Shown one piece after another: positions 55,361 through 64,000 of a DNA stretch of 64,000 nt. Position numbers and translations under genes: made by a program. The stretch is from Dolomitihabitans soli (lineage in GTDB: Bacteria > Actinomycetota > Actinomycetes > Streptosporangiales > Streptosporangiaceae). Each line of letters opens with the position of its first letter. The stretch's first letter is position 1. The stretch covers positions 284,958 to 348,957 of the forward strand of contig NZ_JAKNTW010000011.1 of NCBI RefSeq assembly GCF_022213955.1, in the 5' to 3' direction. A model generated the notes under the pieces. It ran no database searches and had not been told where the DNA came from. It worked only from the letters and a program-made list of their open reading frames with translations.

Positions 55361-56281
55361 ATGACTGCCACCGACTCCACCACCCTCCCGGTCCTCGTCG
55401 TCGGGGCGACCGGCTCTCTCGGGGGCAAGGTTGTCGACGAACTACTCAAGCGTGGCAAGAACGTCCGCGCCCTGGTGAGGCCGGTCAGCGACGCGAGCAG
55501 GCTCGAAAGCCAGGGCGTGGAGATCGCCCGCGGCGACATGCTCGACCTTGACTCGCTCGTCGCCGCCATGAACGGCGCCGATGCCGTCATCACCACCGCC
55601 GCCGGCTACACCCGCGGCGGCAAGAACGCGCATGACATCGACACCGTCGGCAACGCCAACCTCGCCGAGGCCGCCCATCGCGCCGGCATCCGACGGTTCG
55701 TCCTGACCAGCATCCTCACCAGCGACCAGACGCCCGATGTCCCACACTTCTGGCACAAGAAGCTCGCCGAGGACAAACTCGAACAGCTCGGCGTCCCGTT
55801 CCTCGCACTGCGCCCGGGGGCGTTCCTCGACCAGATCGCGAGCATGGCGGGCGACCCGATCGACAAGGGCCGCATGTTGTGGATCGGCAAGGCCACCGTC
55901 CCGCTGACCTTCGTCCACACCTCCGATCTCGCGGCGTACCTGGCAGCCGCAGTCGACGCCGAGGCCGACGACGGTGAGCGCATCGACATCGGCTGGGACC
56001 GCCCGGTCAGCATGCGCGAGGTAGCCGACCTGATGGGCAGCAGGGCCGGAAAGAAGATCAAGGTGTGGGCCGTCCCTTCCGCCGTCGCCCGCGCCCCGGG
56101 AGCCGTCGCCGGCCGCTTCATGCCCCTGATCAAGGACATGGCCGCGATGTTCAGCTGGTTCGACACCGGCCGCTACGTCGCCGACCCCCGCCGCCAAGAG
56201 CAGCTGTTCGGCCCCGTCCCCACGGCCGAAGAGGCCCTCGCCCGGTACAGCGACGAGTTGGGCACTGCACAGCACCGGTGA
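55361..56281 (+). CDS. NAD(P)-binding NmrA/SDR-family protein
   Basis: 306 residues. N-terminal Rossmann motif VLVVGATGSLGGKVVDELLK, typical of atypical SDRs of the NmrA/quinone reductase 2-like type; the canonical YxxxK is not evident. Such proteins sense the NAD(P) redox state or reduce quinones. Likely last gene of the MarR cluster (115 bp after marR). Confidence 0.88.
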   Translation: MTATDSTTLPVLVVGATGSLGGKVVDELLKRGKNVRALVRPVSDASRLESQGVEIARGDMLDLDSLVAAMNGADAVITTAAGYTRGGKNAHDIDTVGNANLAEAAHRAGIRRFVLTSILTSDQTPDVPHFWHKKLAEDKLEQLGVPFLALRPGAFLDQIASMAGDPIDKGRMLWIGKATVPLTFVHTSDLAAYLAAAVDAEADDGERIDIGWDRPVSMREVADLMGSRAGKKIKVWAVPSAVARAPGAVAGRFMPLIKDMAAMFSWFDTGRYVADPRRQEQLFGPVPTAEEALARYSDELGTAQHR

Positions 56282-56334
56282 CAGGCCCGCGCCCCGGCGC
56301 CCTGACCAGGACACTTCAGGCTGCCCTACCGCCG

Positions 56335-57250
56335 GATACACCACCTGCCTGACAGTGCCCTCCGGCCGCTCCAAGGCCGCGTTCACCATCCGCCCCAAGA
56401 TCCCCCGCTTGCCCGGCACATGCGCCAGCTCGCCGATCAGCTCCTTCTCCACCCGCCGCTCCGCGCGGGCGTTGATCCGCTGAATCAACCCGATCAACAA
56501 CTCCACCAAGCCGTCGACCAGCTCGGCCTGCCGGGTCCAGCACAACGCGGCCAGCAACGTGTAGCGCACCGGCGGCGCGCATTCCGCGTAATCGGAGGGG
56601 AACATCCGCGAGGCCCGCGCCCGCCAGGCCGCCACAAGCCGGTCGGAGGTCTCCGCGAACACCTCCTCCCCGAGCCCGAGCGAGCGGGCGGTGTTCAACT
56701 TGCCGATCTCAACCAGCAAGGTGTCCAGCCCCAGCGGCCCCGGATCAGACTTCAGCTCCGCCAGCAGTCTCGGCTTGCCGAGCAAATCCTCCAGGCGGTC
56801 ACACGCCACCGGGCCGAGCCGGCCCACCACACCGTCGGCGAACGCCTCCTCAAACCGGCGCACCGCCGAGGCCACCACGCGTTCCAACTGGCCCTCGGTC
56901 GGCGGCTCGACGCTCTCGCTGCGGCACCGTTGCCGGACCGCGTCAGCCAGCCGACCGCGGTCGGTCTCCAGCAGGCACACCTTGTCGGCCAGCCACTGAG
57001 CCCACCGCTCCTCATCGGCCTCGCTCGCCGGCCGTGTCCCACGTGCCTTGCGGATCTGTGCCCGGTGGTACTCGATCGTCCGGCCCTGCCAGGAGTACTT
57101 GGTGAACAACGCCGTGTCCACCTTCACCAGCGACGCGATGTACTCCACCGCCGCCTGCGGCACCTCTTCGGCATACGCGGGGAACCGGCCCTCGATCTCA
57201 TAGAACTTCAAGATCACGCTGAAGCCCAGCCGCGTCGCCCCTCTCTGCCT
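56335..57250 (-). pseudogene. Tn3-family transposase (tnpA) N-terminal fragment
   Basis: The minus frame carries RLGFSVILKFYEIEGRFPAY, ALFTKYSWQGRTIEYHRAQI, ERWAQWLADKVC and RINARAERRVEKELIGELAH, the DUF4158 and following region of Tn3-family TnpA. Beginning (first ~40 codons) and the catalytic DDE half (after VRQVVYPAVG, ~56340) are gone. About 300 codons survive without a stop, so the loss is recent. No inverted repeat of the transposon was found at the edges. Confidence 0.75.
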
Positions 57251-57269
57251 TCCACGGTAGCTCCGCAGG

Positions 57270-57359
57270 CCTGCTCTCGGCGGTCCGGTTGTGCTCGTCG
57301 AGCCAGATGATCGCGGACCCGGCCATGGTCCCGTCCGGGGCTTGCACCAGGATGTGAAA
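57270..57359 (-). pseudogene. GNAT acetyltransferase fragment
   Basis: About 30 codons read FHILVQAPDGTMAGSAIIWL then DEHNRTAE, resembling the central strands of a GNAT acetyltransferase just before its acetyl-CoA loop, where the Tn3 fragment starts. The transposon presumably cut this gene. Confidence 0.4.
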
Positions 57360-57403
57360 GGGCGGAACGGTAGGGCCAGGTTCCGCGAACGCCCTCCGTA
57401 GGG

Positions 57404-58348
57404 TCAGCGAAGCGCGTTCAGCTCGTCGAGGGCGCGATGGCCGCGCTTGACCACCCCTGGAACGACATCGTGGCGCCCGTGACGGAAGGGGACCTCGAGC
57501 ATGAGGAGGATCTGTGCCGCTGCGAGCACCGCCGCCCCCTCCCAGCCGACCAGGTCGAGGATTCTCGTCCACAGCCGCCTTCGGACACGGTCCAGCAGCG
57601 GATCCTGGAAGGTGGACCACACGAGGGTGGTGAGATCAATCGCCCGCGTGCCGCTACCTGCGTTCCCGATATCCACGACCGCCACAACCGCTCCGTCACG
57701 GACCAGGATGTTGCTGGGGGTTGAGAGATCGGCATGGATCATGTCCGGTGCCTCTCGTGGTGGTGGGACGTCGACACACACGAGTCGCAGGCGCTCGACC
57801 AAGGCCGACACCACGGAGGAATACCCCGAGAGCCTGGCCACGGACTGGCGGAGACGCGACTGCTCCGGTGTCTCGTTGAAATCCAGCCCGGCGACAGCCG
57901 ATTCCTGACCGGTGGCGACCCGCCAGGCGTACGACCAGTGGTCGTAGGGCTCGGAGGCTTGGCCGGCCTGGAGTTCGATGATCTCCATCAGCTGCTCGAC
58001 GAGGGATGGGGTCAGATCTGGCGCGGGAGCCGCGTCAACGAAGTCCATCAGATGCCATACATGAGTGGCTGTGGCCCCCACTCCGAGCCAGGCCGGGGTG
58101 GGATAGCCGCGCCTACGCATGTGCTCGACCACTCTCTGGGCCCGCAACGTCTCGTCCAGGTGGTTGGGGTGTGCCCGGGGCACTGCTTTGAGCACTGCAT
58201 TTGCCCCTCCGGCCAACTGGACGCGCATGGCACCCCCATTGACGCCTCCGGGTAGGCGACTGAGAAGAGTGACCTTTGCCCCGACCACGCTGGCCACGTC
58301 GTCCAGGACCTCGGCTGGCAGTTCTTCGGGATGGGTGCCCTGGTTCAT
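57404..58348 (-). CDS. aminoglycoside phosphotransferase (APH)-family kinase
   Basis: 314 residues. Protein-kinase-like fold: Gly-rich LLSRLPGGVNGGAMRVQL, Lys in AVLKAVPR, catalytic loop MIHADLSTPSNILV (H-x-D-x4-N type) and metal-binding VVDIGNAGSGTRAID. The family phosphorylates small molecules such as aminoglycosides, macrolides, choline or homoserine; this sequence does not single out a substrate and should not be taken as proof of resistance. Stand-alone gene beside transposon scraps. Confidence 0.8.
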   Translation of the reverse strand: MNQGTHPEELPAEVLDDVASVVGAKVTLLSRLPGGVNGGAMRVQLAGGANAVLKAVPRAHPNHLDETLRAQRVVEHMRRRGYPTPAWLGVGATATHVWHLMDFVDAAPAPDLTPSLVEQLMEIIELQAGQASEPYDHWSYAWRVATGQESAVAGLDFNETPEQSRLRQSVARLSGYSSVVSALVERLRLVCVDVPPPREAPDMIHADLSTPSNILVRDGAVVAVVDIGNAGSGTRAIDLTTLVWSTFQDPLLDRVRRRLWTRILDLVGWEGAAVLAAAQILLMLEVPFRHGRHDVVPGVVKRGHRALDELNALR

Positions 58349-58512
58349 CGGCTCGACCTCGAAAATTTCAGTGCATGGACAGAACTACTTGGCACTTGGT
58401 GGCAGCTTCGGGAGTACCGGGCCTGGTGGTGGGGCTGGATGCTGGCGGGAACCCGGTCTATCAGGTTTGCTGTCGTTCTGCCGAGGCGATCCGCCTGGCA
58501 TAGCTCCCGCGT

Positions 58513-58590
58513 TCAGCCGTCCCCGGGCCTTGACGGGCCGCCGCAGCACTCGCAGCAGCCGGCTGTGTTGATCACTGTCTTCCCTTTCAT
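58513..58590 (-). CDS. 25-residue Cys-rich micro-ORF (tentative)
   Basis: ATG 58590 after AAGAAG; the product is KGKTVINTAGCCECCGGPSR between Met and PGDG. The CCECC run is unusual for random sequence, but there is no neighbouring maturation enzyme and the SD is weak. Could be a metal-binding or regulatory peptide, or chance. Confidence 0.2.
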   Translation of the reverse strand: MKGKTVINTAGCCECCGGPSRPGDG

Positions 58591-58751
58591 CTTCTTGCTC
58601 GCGGTGGAGCGTTGCCGGCTGGTGATGCTGCCCGGCAAGAAGAAGACCGCCCCCGCGCCGTCGGCCCGGCCGAGCTGGCCGCCCCACCGCGTACGAGGCA
58701 CTGGCTCAAGGCTGAACAGCGGCTACGCCGTCCCGCGGCCGCATTATCTCG

Positions 58752-59612
58752 TCAACCGCCCAGCTCCATCCGCAGCGACGACGAGTCGGGCAGCATGACC
58801 ACCACGCCCTGGCGGATGCGCCAGGATTCGGCGATGAGGAACCAGTGGCCGCCGGTGCGGTTCAGCAGGCGCAGGCCGCTGTAGCGGTACTGGAACGCGT
58901 CCTTCGTGTCCGTGGCGGCAGGCAGCACGGCCTCGACCCCAGCGGCCAGGTTCAGCCGTTTGGTGCTGTAGACGGTGACCTTCATCAGGTCGGTGACCAC
59001 GGTCTGCTGGGCCAGGGCGACGCCGAGGACACTGGCGTAGTTGGAGGCACCCCAGAACAGGCAGACGCCCGCGATGACGGCGGTGAAGGTCCACATCAGG
59101 GTCAGGCTCTTGCCCTCTGGCGCTCCTGGCAACGTAGTGCGCAGGTACGTGCCGTACATGGTGAGCAGGATGCCGGCGCCGATGCCGAACGGCATCGCCA
59201 CATACGCCTGCTCCTCGAACGGCCACCACAGCAGCCACACGATCATGGGAAGGACCAGCCAGGCGACGCTCAGTGCGCGCAACGCGTGCCTGACCAGGCG
59301 GCTGCTACGGCCATCGTCGCGCACCCGGCGGGCCAGGGCGTGGTCGAGGCGGAGCCAGAGCAGCCCGGCGACGCCCACGACCACCAGCAGAGCCAGCACC
59401 GGGCCGACGCTGCGCAGCACATAATCGGTCGTGGACATGCCGAGGACGCTCTCGTCGATGCCCAGCTCGCTCGCCATCACGTCGGCGCGCTGCCAGCCGA
59501 AGTAGACCAGCAGCGCGGTGATGACGGTGACGTTTGCCAGGATGCCGGCGGCCCAGCGCAGCACCGGGTTGCCAGTGGGCGGCTCGGCGCCGGACTCGTC
59601 CTGCTCGCTCAC
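58752..59612 (-). CDS. integral membrane protein of unknown function
   Basis: 286 residues with about five to six membrane helices (~20-40, 70-90, 112-132, 140-160, 172-195) and a soluble C-terminal domain of ~90 residues (GVEAVLPAATDTKDAFQYRY..). GTG/ATG start overlaps the end of the lipoprotein gene (4 bp), so the two are coupled and their products probably work together at the membrane. Family not recognised; similar pairs accompany STAND NTPase loci, and one lies 2 kb away. Confidence 0.75.
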   Translation of the reverse strand: MSEQDESGAEPPTGNPVLRWAAGILANVTVITALLVYFGWQRADVMASELGIDESVLGMSTTDYVLRSVGPVLALLVVVGVAGLLWLRLDHALARRVRDDGRSSRLVRHALRALSVAWLVLPMIVWLLWWPFEEQAYVAMPFGIGAGILLTMYGTYLRTTLPGAPEGKSLTLMWTFTAVIAGVCLFWGASNYASVLGVALAQQTVVTDLMKVTVYSTKRLNLAAGVEAVLPAATDTKDAFQYRYSGLRLLNRTGGHWFLIAESWRIRQGVVVMLPDSSSLRMELGG

Positions 59613-60202
59613 GAGGTGGGCTCAGGGGTCGGGCTGACCTCGGGCTCGGGCGACTGCAGAGGGTCGGGAGACTGCAGAGGGTCGGGAGACTGCAGAGGGT
59701 CGGGAGACTCGGGAGGCACCGAGGTAGAACCGAGCGGGATGATCGGCGGGCACTTGCCGAGTGACGCCTTCGACCTGCCCTTGATCACGCTGCCCACTGC
59801 CCGGTACATCTCGCAGATGAACCAGACGCCGTTGGAGCCCCGCCAGACGACCTGGGCGTACTCGGCCTTGGCCGCGTCCCGGTCCTTCTCGCACAGGTGG
59901 ACCCCGGCCTGGAACAAGTGGATGTAGTTGGGGACGCGGAAATTCTGCTGAGTGTCGTTCAGGGCCTGCTGTGCCTCCGCGCAGTCGCCCTCGGCCAGGG
60001 CTGCGTAGACGTTGCCCTCGTTGACGTCGGCCGAGGTCTCGCCCACGGGCAGGGAGAAGTCGTACTTCTTCTTGCGCGGTGGGTCGGCTCCGTCGGCCGC
60101 ACCCGCGTCGCGGGGCCCTGGGCGCTCGAACACGCTGCCGCTGTCGCATGCGCTCACGCCCAGGACTAACGCCAGAAGAAGGAGGATCAGCCTGATCGTC
60201 AT
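59609..60202 (-). CDS. lipoprotein with Pro-rich tail
   Basis: 197 residues from ATG 60202 (TTG 60208 possible). Lipoprotein signal with lipobox LGVSAC (Cys19). The middle has a short TPR-like helical stretch (YAALAEGDCAEAQQALNDTQ, AKAEYAQVVW) with four further cysteines. The tail holds three exact SPDPLQ repeats encoded by an 18-bp tandem DNA repeat (~59651-59705), then Pro/Glu/Ser. Likely anchored outside the membrane beside the coupled membrane protein. Function unknown. Confidence 0.75.
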   Translation of the reverse strand: MTIRLILLLLALVLGVSACDSGSVFERPGPRDAGAADGADPPRKKKYDFSLPVGETSADVNEGNVYAALAEGDCAEAQQALNDTQQNFRVPNYIHLFQAGVHLCEKDRDAAKAEYAQVVWRGSNGVWFICEMYRAVGSVIKGRSKASLGKCPPIIPLGSTSVPPESPDPLQSPDPLQSPDPLQSPEPEVSPTPEPTS

Positions 60203-60327
60203 GGGCAAGACGGTAAAACCGAAGATTGCCGACGGCTAGAGTACGCCCCTACTTATGCAGGCTGGCGAGGACGAGGGCGAAGTCGACGAACGATATCTGA
60301 TCAAGCTGCCACTCTGAAAGGGTTCAT

Positions 60328-61346
60328 ATGTCCCCTCTGGAAGGCGTGGTCGACGCGATAGCCCACGCGACCGGATTCGCCGGTGTGGTGTCGGTGGATC
60401 GCGGTGGCGAGAACGAGTTCGCCAAGGCGTACGGCCTGGCCCACCGCGGTCACGAGATCGCCAACACGGTCGACACCCGGTTCGCGATCGCCAGCGGCAC
60501 CAAGGGGCTGACCGCGCTCGCGGTCGTCAGCCTGATCGAGCAGGGCGTGCTCGAGCTGTCCACGACCGCCCGTTCGGTACTCGGGGAGGATCTCCCGCTC
60601 ATCGACGACGGCGTCACCGTCGAGCACCTGTTGGCCCACCGGTCTGGCATCGGCGACTACTTCGACGAGAACGCCGGGCACGAGATCACCGACTATGTGC
60701 TGCCGATCCCGTGCACGCGCTGGCCACCACCGAACAGTACCTGGCGGTGCTTGACGGGCATCCCAGCAAGTTCGCCCCCGGCGAGCGCTTCTCGTACAAC
60801 AACTCCGGCTACGTGGTACTCGCGCTGATCGCAGAACGCGTCGACGGTCGATCCTTCCACGACCTGGTACGCCACCGGGTCTGCGAGCCCGCCGGCATGC
60901 ACGACACCGAGTTCCTGCGCTCGGACGAACTACCGGGCCGCACCGCTGTCGGCTACCTGCCCATCGAGGGCGCATCGAGGACCAACGTGCTCCACCTGCC
61001 AGTGCGCGGCAGCGGCGACGGCGGGATCTACTCCACCGTGCGGGACGTCGGTTCCTTCTGGCGTGCCCTGTTCGGCGGGAAGATCGTGTCATCGAGCTGG
61101 GTGGGGGAAATGCTGCGGCCGCGCAGCCAAGTGCCGTCGCAGTCCAGGCGCTACGGCCTCGGCTTCTGGCTCCCCGAATTGCCAGGATCGAAAGACGCGG
61201 TGATGCTGGCGGGATACGACACCGGCGTCTCGTTCCGCAGCGTTCACCGGCCCCAGGCGCAGCTAACGCACACCGTGATCTCCAACTCCTCCCCCGGAGC
61301 ATGGCCGATCGCCCGTCTGCTGGAGAACGAGCTCACACAGCGGTGA
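60328..61346 (+). pseudogene. serine beta-lactamase/DD-peptidase-family gene with one frameshift
   Basis: ATG 60328 has GAAAGGG upstream. Frame 1 contains the active-site Ser56-x-x-Lys59 (AIASGTKG) and LLAHRSGIGDYFD. At ~60705 (CCGATCCCGTGCACG) one G seems lost; restoring it reads IPVHALATTEQYLAVLDGHP and continues in frame 2 with the YNNSGY motif and the rest of the fold to 61346. Members of this class-C-like family are esterases, peptidases or penicillin-binding-like enzymes. Both halves are otherwise intact, so a recent mutation or a sequencing error is likely. Confidence 0.7.
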
Positions 61347-61943
61347 TGCGGATGCGGACCGTGTCCCGGGAACCGCGGCGAAGGTTCCCGCTCAGGAGAG
61401 CGAGGGGGCAAGTCACAGCAAGATCAACGCCGTTTTGGGCTCGGCCTGCGAGTAGGCCTCCTCCTCCCGAACGTGTCCCTAACCCCAAACTGCGCTGATC
61501 TGCGCAGGTCAACCGGTTTCCGAGAAGATCGTGTTCTCGGGAGCGGAGACGGTCACGACTTTGAGAACACGCACAGCTGAGAGGCAAAACCCCAGCTCGG
61601 CACCTCTGTGAACAGGGCTGTGTCGCTAGTTGGCGGTTGGGGCCACCTACGGGAGAAGGACGCCGATGTGGGCGGCGATCCGGTGGTAGACGCCGGCGAG
61701 GGGTCCGGCGAGCATTTCCAGGACGAGGCCGTGCGCGGTGGTCGCCGGCACGCGTGGCCAATCGCCATCGGGTTATCGGGCCGGCCGGTTGTGGTGGTGC
61801 AGGCTTGCCAGCGGCGCCGCCGTACCGGCGGCCATCGTCATTTGGTGTCGGTTTGGGGGGATCGGCTGGAAGTGCGGCGCCGCAGGCGTTCGGCGGCCTA
61901 CGATCGGGTTGCTGGCCGGGTCCCTGGTGCGGTGGGAGGGCGT
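61347..61943. other. 597-bp stretch with an inverted repeat and a remnant
   Basis: CCGAGAA-GATCGTG-TTCTCGG (61520-61540) is a perfect 7-bp inverted repeat, a possible operator or terminator. A minus frame ending at ~61650 (LVLEMLAGPLAGVYHRIAAH, IGVLLP) looks like the end of a lost gene. The promoter of the Trypco2 gene must lie in the last part. Confidence 0.4.
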
Positions 61944-62249
61944 GTGGCGGAGCTTGGGTTGCCGGAGGCGATCGAGCAGATCCGTCAGGAGCTGCGGGAG
62001 GCGATCGCCGCGGGCGCTGACGCGGAGATCCAGTTCCCCGTCGGGGAGGTGACGCTGGAGTTCCAGGTCGGGGTGAAGAAGACCGGCGAGGGCAGCGGCA
62101 AGGTCAAGGTGTGGGTGCTGGAGGCCGGTGCCGGCGGCAAGGTCGAGCACGACCGGGTACAGAAGGTGACCGTCGTCCTGCAGCCGCCCGTCGATGCGCA
62201 GGGTGACCAGGTCAAGGTATCCCGTCACTCGTCCGCCAAGCCGGGTTAG
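61944..62249 (+). CDS. Trypco2-domain protein (trypsin co-occurring)
   Basis: 101 residues from GTG 61944 (GGAGG 4 nt upstream; GTG 61932 possible). Pattern of the Trypco2 domain: N-terminal helix LGLPEAIEQIRQELREAI, strands VGEVTLEFQVGVKKTGEGSG and VKVWVLEAGAG, and the ending VQKVTVVLQPP. These small proteins are found beside trypsin-fold/STAND genes in predicted bacterial conflict systems and probably act as substrate or switch. It is 15 bp before the protease-STAND gene. Confidence 0.75.
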   Translation: MAELGLPEAIEQIRQELREAIAAGADAEIQFPVGEVTLEFQVGVKKTGEGSGKVKVWVLEAGAGGKVEHDRVQKVTVVLQPPVDAQGDQVKVSRHSSAKPG

Positions 62250-62264
62250 CCAAGGGGGGCAGCC

Positions 62265-64000
62265 GTGCTGGTGGCGATCCAGGACCGGTTCGTCGAGGTC
62301 ATCGCCCAGCTCACTGTCGGCCGCGGCTCGGGGACCCGGACGGAGTGGCAGGTCGCCTCGGGTTTCCTGATCGACGGCCGCCACGTTCTGACCTCGTTGC
62401 ACGCCGTCGCCGACGGCGACATCGAAGTCCGGCGGGCCATCCCCTGGCCCGACGGCCCGAAGACGAGCTGGCGGGCGCGGGTGCTGCTGCGCGGCGATGT
62501 CGGGCACGCGGATCTGGCCGTGCTGGAGCTCACCGAGGACGCGCAGGCGGAGATCGGGCTGCTGCCAATGATCGGGTTCGCGCGCGTCGCCGATCGTACG
62601 GAGCGGCTGGAAGTGGTCGAGGACTGCGGCGCGGTGGGGTTCCCGCGGTTCCTGGAGCGCGGCCACGACGCGACGGCGGTCCGCCAGGCCGCCCAGGTCA
62701 GCGGCCGGATCCCCATCTCGCAGCGGCCGGGGCCGGGCCTGCTCACCCTGCAGACCGGCCATCGCCCCGAGGGGCCGCCGCTGCCCTCGGCCGGCACAGC
62801 GCTGGCCGGGTCGGCCTGGTCGGGCATGTCCGGGGCAGCGGTGCTGGCCGGCGACCTTGTCGTTGGGGTGGTGTCGGAACACGCGCCGCGACAGGGCGCC
62901 TCAGACCTGACCATCGTGCCGATCGCCCTGACCGACACCCTCCCCGACCGTGGCGCCTGGTGGGAGCTGCTCGGCACCGGCCCTGGCCAGCTGCGCACGC
63001 TGCCCGCAGCGAGCAGCGCCCTGGTGTGGGCCGACGGCTGTCCCTATCAGGGGCTGGCGCCGTTCGGCACGGACCAGGCGGTCCTGTTTCACGGGCGGGG
63101 CCAGGCCACCGCCCGGCTGCAGGCGATGGTCACCACCGAGCGCCCGGACGGCGGTCTGATCATGGTGACCGGCGCCTCCGGGGCGGGCAAGTCGTCGCTG
63201 CTGCACGCCGGGCTGCTGCCCGCCCTGACCGCCACCACCGACGATCCCTACGGTTGCTCGTCGTGGCCGCAGGTGTGCTTGACCCCCTCCGAGCGGCCGC
63301 TGCAAGAGCTGGCCGTGCAACTGGCGGTGCGGTGCGGCGCCGACCCCGATGTCGTGCTGGGCGAACTGTGTGCCGACCCGGCCCGGGCCAGGGCGCGGGC
63401 CCGGCAGGTGCTGGCCGCCGAGGCGATCCGCCGCCGCCAGCAGGGCGGGTCCGGCCAGACCCCGCGGCGGCTGATCATGGTGGTGGACCAGTTCGAGGAG
63501 CTGTTCACCTCGTCGGTGCGCGGGCACGCCGAGGAGGCAGCCGCGTTCGTGGCCGCGCTGGATGCGATCGCCACCCCAGCAGGACCGCCGGATCACGGCC
63601 GGGAGGCGGCCGGCCAGCCGTGTGAGGGGTGGCACGATCGGGAGCCGGCCGGGGTCGTGGTGCTGGTGGTGCGTGGTGACTTCATCGACCGGTGCGCCGC
63701 CCACCCGGCGTTGGCGCGGGCGCTGGAGCAGCGGGCGTTCGTGCTGGGCCCGATGAGCGAGCCGGAACTGCGCCGGGCGATCACCGGCCCGGCCGCCGTG
63801 GCCGGGCTGCGGGTCCAGGATGGCCTGGCCGAGCAGGTGGCACGCGACCTCATCGCGCACACCCGGGCCACCGCGGACGAGGCGCCGGGCGGCGGTTCGG
63901 TGGTGGGGGCGCTGCCGCTGCTGTCGATGGCGATGGTGCGCACCTGGCACCCAAGCCCCGACGGGCCCCGGCCCCGGGACGGGGACGCCCGCTCCGGCGG
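62265..64000 (+). CDS. trypsin-like protease fused to STAND NTPase (3' end beyond window)
   Basis: Open to the window end (578 codons). GTG 62265 has AGGGGGG 8 nt upstream. Residues ~10-225: S1C-like protease with complete triad His46 (VLTSLHAV), Asp83 (HADLAVLEL) and Ser189 (WSGMSGAAVL). From ~255 (YQGLAPFG) an nSTAND1-type NTPase: Walker A GASGAGKS (303-310), Walker B LIMVVDQFEELFTS (Asp408), then the helical arm. In this family WD40 or TPR repeats normally follow. No signal peptide, so intracellular. It is expected to be a sensor that releases protease activity on ligand binding; with the adjacent Trypco2 gene it makes a predicted defence or programmed-death module. Confidence 0.85.
   Translation, partial: MLVAIQDRFVEVIAQLTVGRGSGTRTEWQVASGFLIDGRHVLTSLHAVADGDIEVRRAIPWPDGPKTSWRARVLLRGDVGHADLAVLELTEDAQAEIGLLPMIGFARVADRTERLEVVEDCGAVGFPRFLERGHDATAVRQAAQVSGRIPISQRPGPGLLTLQTGHRPEGPPLPSAGTALAGSAWSGMSGAAVLAGDLVVGVVSEHAPRQGASDLTIVPIALTDTLPDRGAWWELLGTGPGQLRTLPAASSALVWADGCPYQGLAPFGTDQAVLFHGRGQATARLQAMVTTERPDGGLIMVTGASGAGKSSLLHAGLLPALTATTDDPYGCSSWPQVCLTPSERPLQELAVQLAVRCGADPDVVLGELCADPARARARARQVLAAEAIRRRQQGGSGQTPRRLIMVVDQFEELFTSSVRGHAEEAAAFVAALDAIATPAGPPDHGREAAGQPCEGWHDREPAGVVVLVVRGDFIDRCAAHPALARALEQRAFVLGPMSEPELRRAITGPAAVAGLRVQDGLAEQVARDLIAHTRATADEAPGGGSVVGALPLLSMAMVRTWHPSPDGPRPRDGDARSG

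Noticed and set aside
57404..58348. Calling the APH-family gene an antibiotic resistance determinant
   Set aside because: The kinase motifs are present, but nothing in the sequence identifies the substrate.
58845..59927. Plus-strand 360-codon frame opposite the membrane protein
   Set aside because: Gln/His/Gly-rich antisense translation without SD or domain; the minus-strand gene has helices and a coupled neighbour.
62345..63625. Plus-strand 426-codon frame within the trypsin-STAND gene
   Set aside because: It is a shifted frame; the frame from GTG 62265 has the catalytic triad and Walker motifs.

Overview
The window is GC-rich DNA with SD-led GTG/TTG/ATG starts, many 4-bp ATGA/GTGA gene overlaps and actinobacterial protein families (ClgR/PopR-type regulator, ESX-like proteins, DUF6461-like proteins, Trypco2/trypsin/STAND modules). 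It looks like the chromosome of a filamentous actinomycete, probably Streptosporangiales. The genus is inference; no rRNA gene or complete tRNA is present. Much of the window is accessory DNA with gene remnants.

Region 1 (1-8216): the end of a GH42 beta-galactosidase, an IS integrase remnant, a two-gene clpP operon whose second product lacks the catalytic serine, a convergent XRE regulator ending in an SsrA-like YALAA tail, a stretch of gene remnants, an ESX-like protein and a Tat-exported beta-propeller protein.

Region 2 (8217-17943, all minus): a tightly coupled aminosugar/oligosaccharide locus. It runs ROK kinase, NagA, GntR repressor, solute-binding lipoprotein, permease, 24-codon micro-ORF, permease, Gfo/Idh oxidoreductase, GH13 glucosidase and secreted endo/exonuclease/phosphatase-fold protein. 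A predicted promoter with an overlapping operator lies between nagA and gntR. No ABC ATPase is present, so a shared MsiK-like ATPase is presumably used.

Region 3 (17944-30043): mobile-DNA scrap. It holds a tyrosine integrase beside half of a tRNA-Arg gene, a degenerate trypsin-fold protein, a DUF6461-like gene whose SD sits in a perfect 13-bp hairpin, a PD-(D/E)XK nuclease, an IS5-type element, Tn3 and ISL3 remnants, a broken recombinase/DUF6262 module and a serine resolvase with a res-like region.

Region 4 (30044-40403): the main find. A GCXXC-type GFA gene is split by a 9,988-bp element (30326-40313). The element is bounded by a 6-bp GCACGT core repeat and TTCCCTG inverted ends; removing it restores the GFA reading frame exactly. 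It carries three overlapping tyrosine-recombinase genes (one frameshifted), a small HTH/coiled-coil gene, and one cargo gene for a membrane-anchored NB-ARC/WD40 protein with nearly identical WD repeats.

Region 5 (40404-52640): small secreted Cys-containing proteins, a pentapeptide-repeat membrane protein, a SET-domain protein, remnants of a contractile-injection-system locus, dispersed repeats, a 232-bp MITE-like element and a response regulator whose kinase gene is reduced to its last codons.

Region 6 (52641-64000): a MarR-controlled quinone reductase/ene-reductase/NAD(P)-binding cluster behind twin operators, a Tn3 tnpA fragment, an aminoglycoside-phosphotransferase-like gene, a membrane protein/lipoprotein pair, a frameshifted beta-lactamase-family gene, and a Trypco2 gene followed by a trypsin-STAND NTPase gene cut by the window end.
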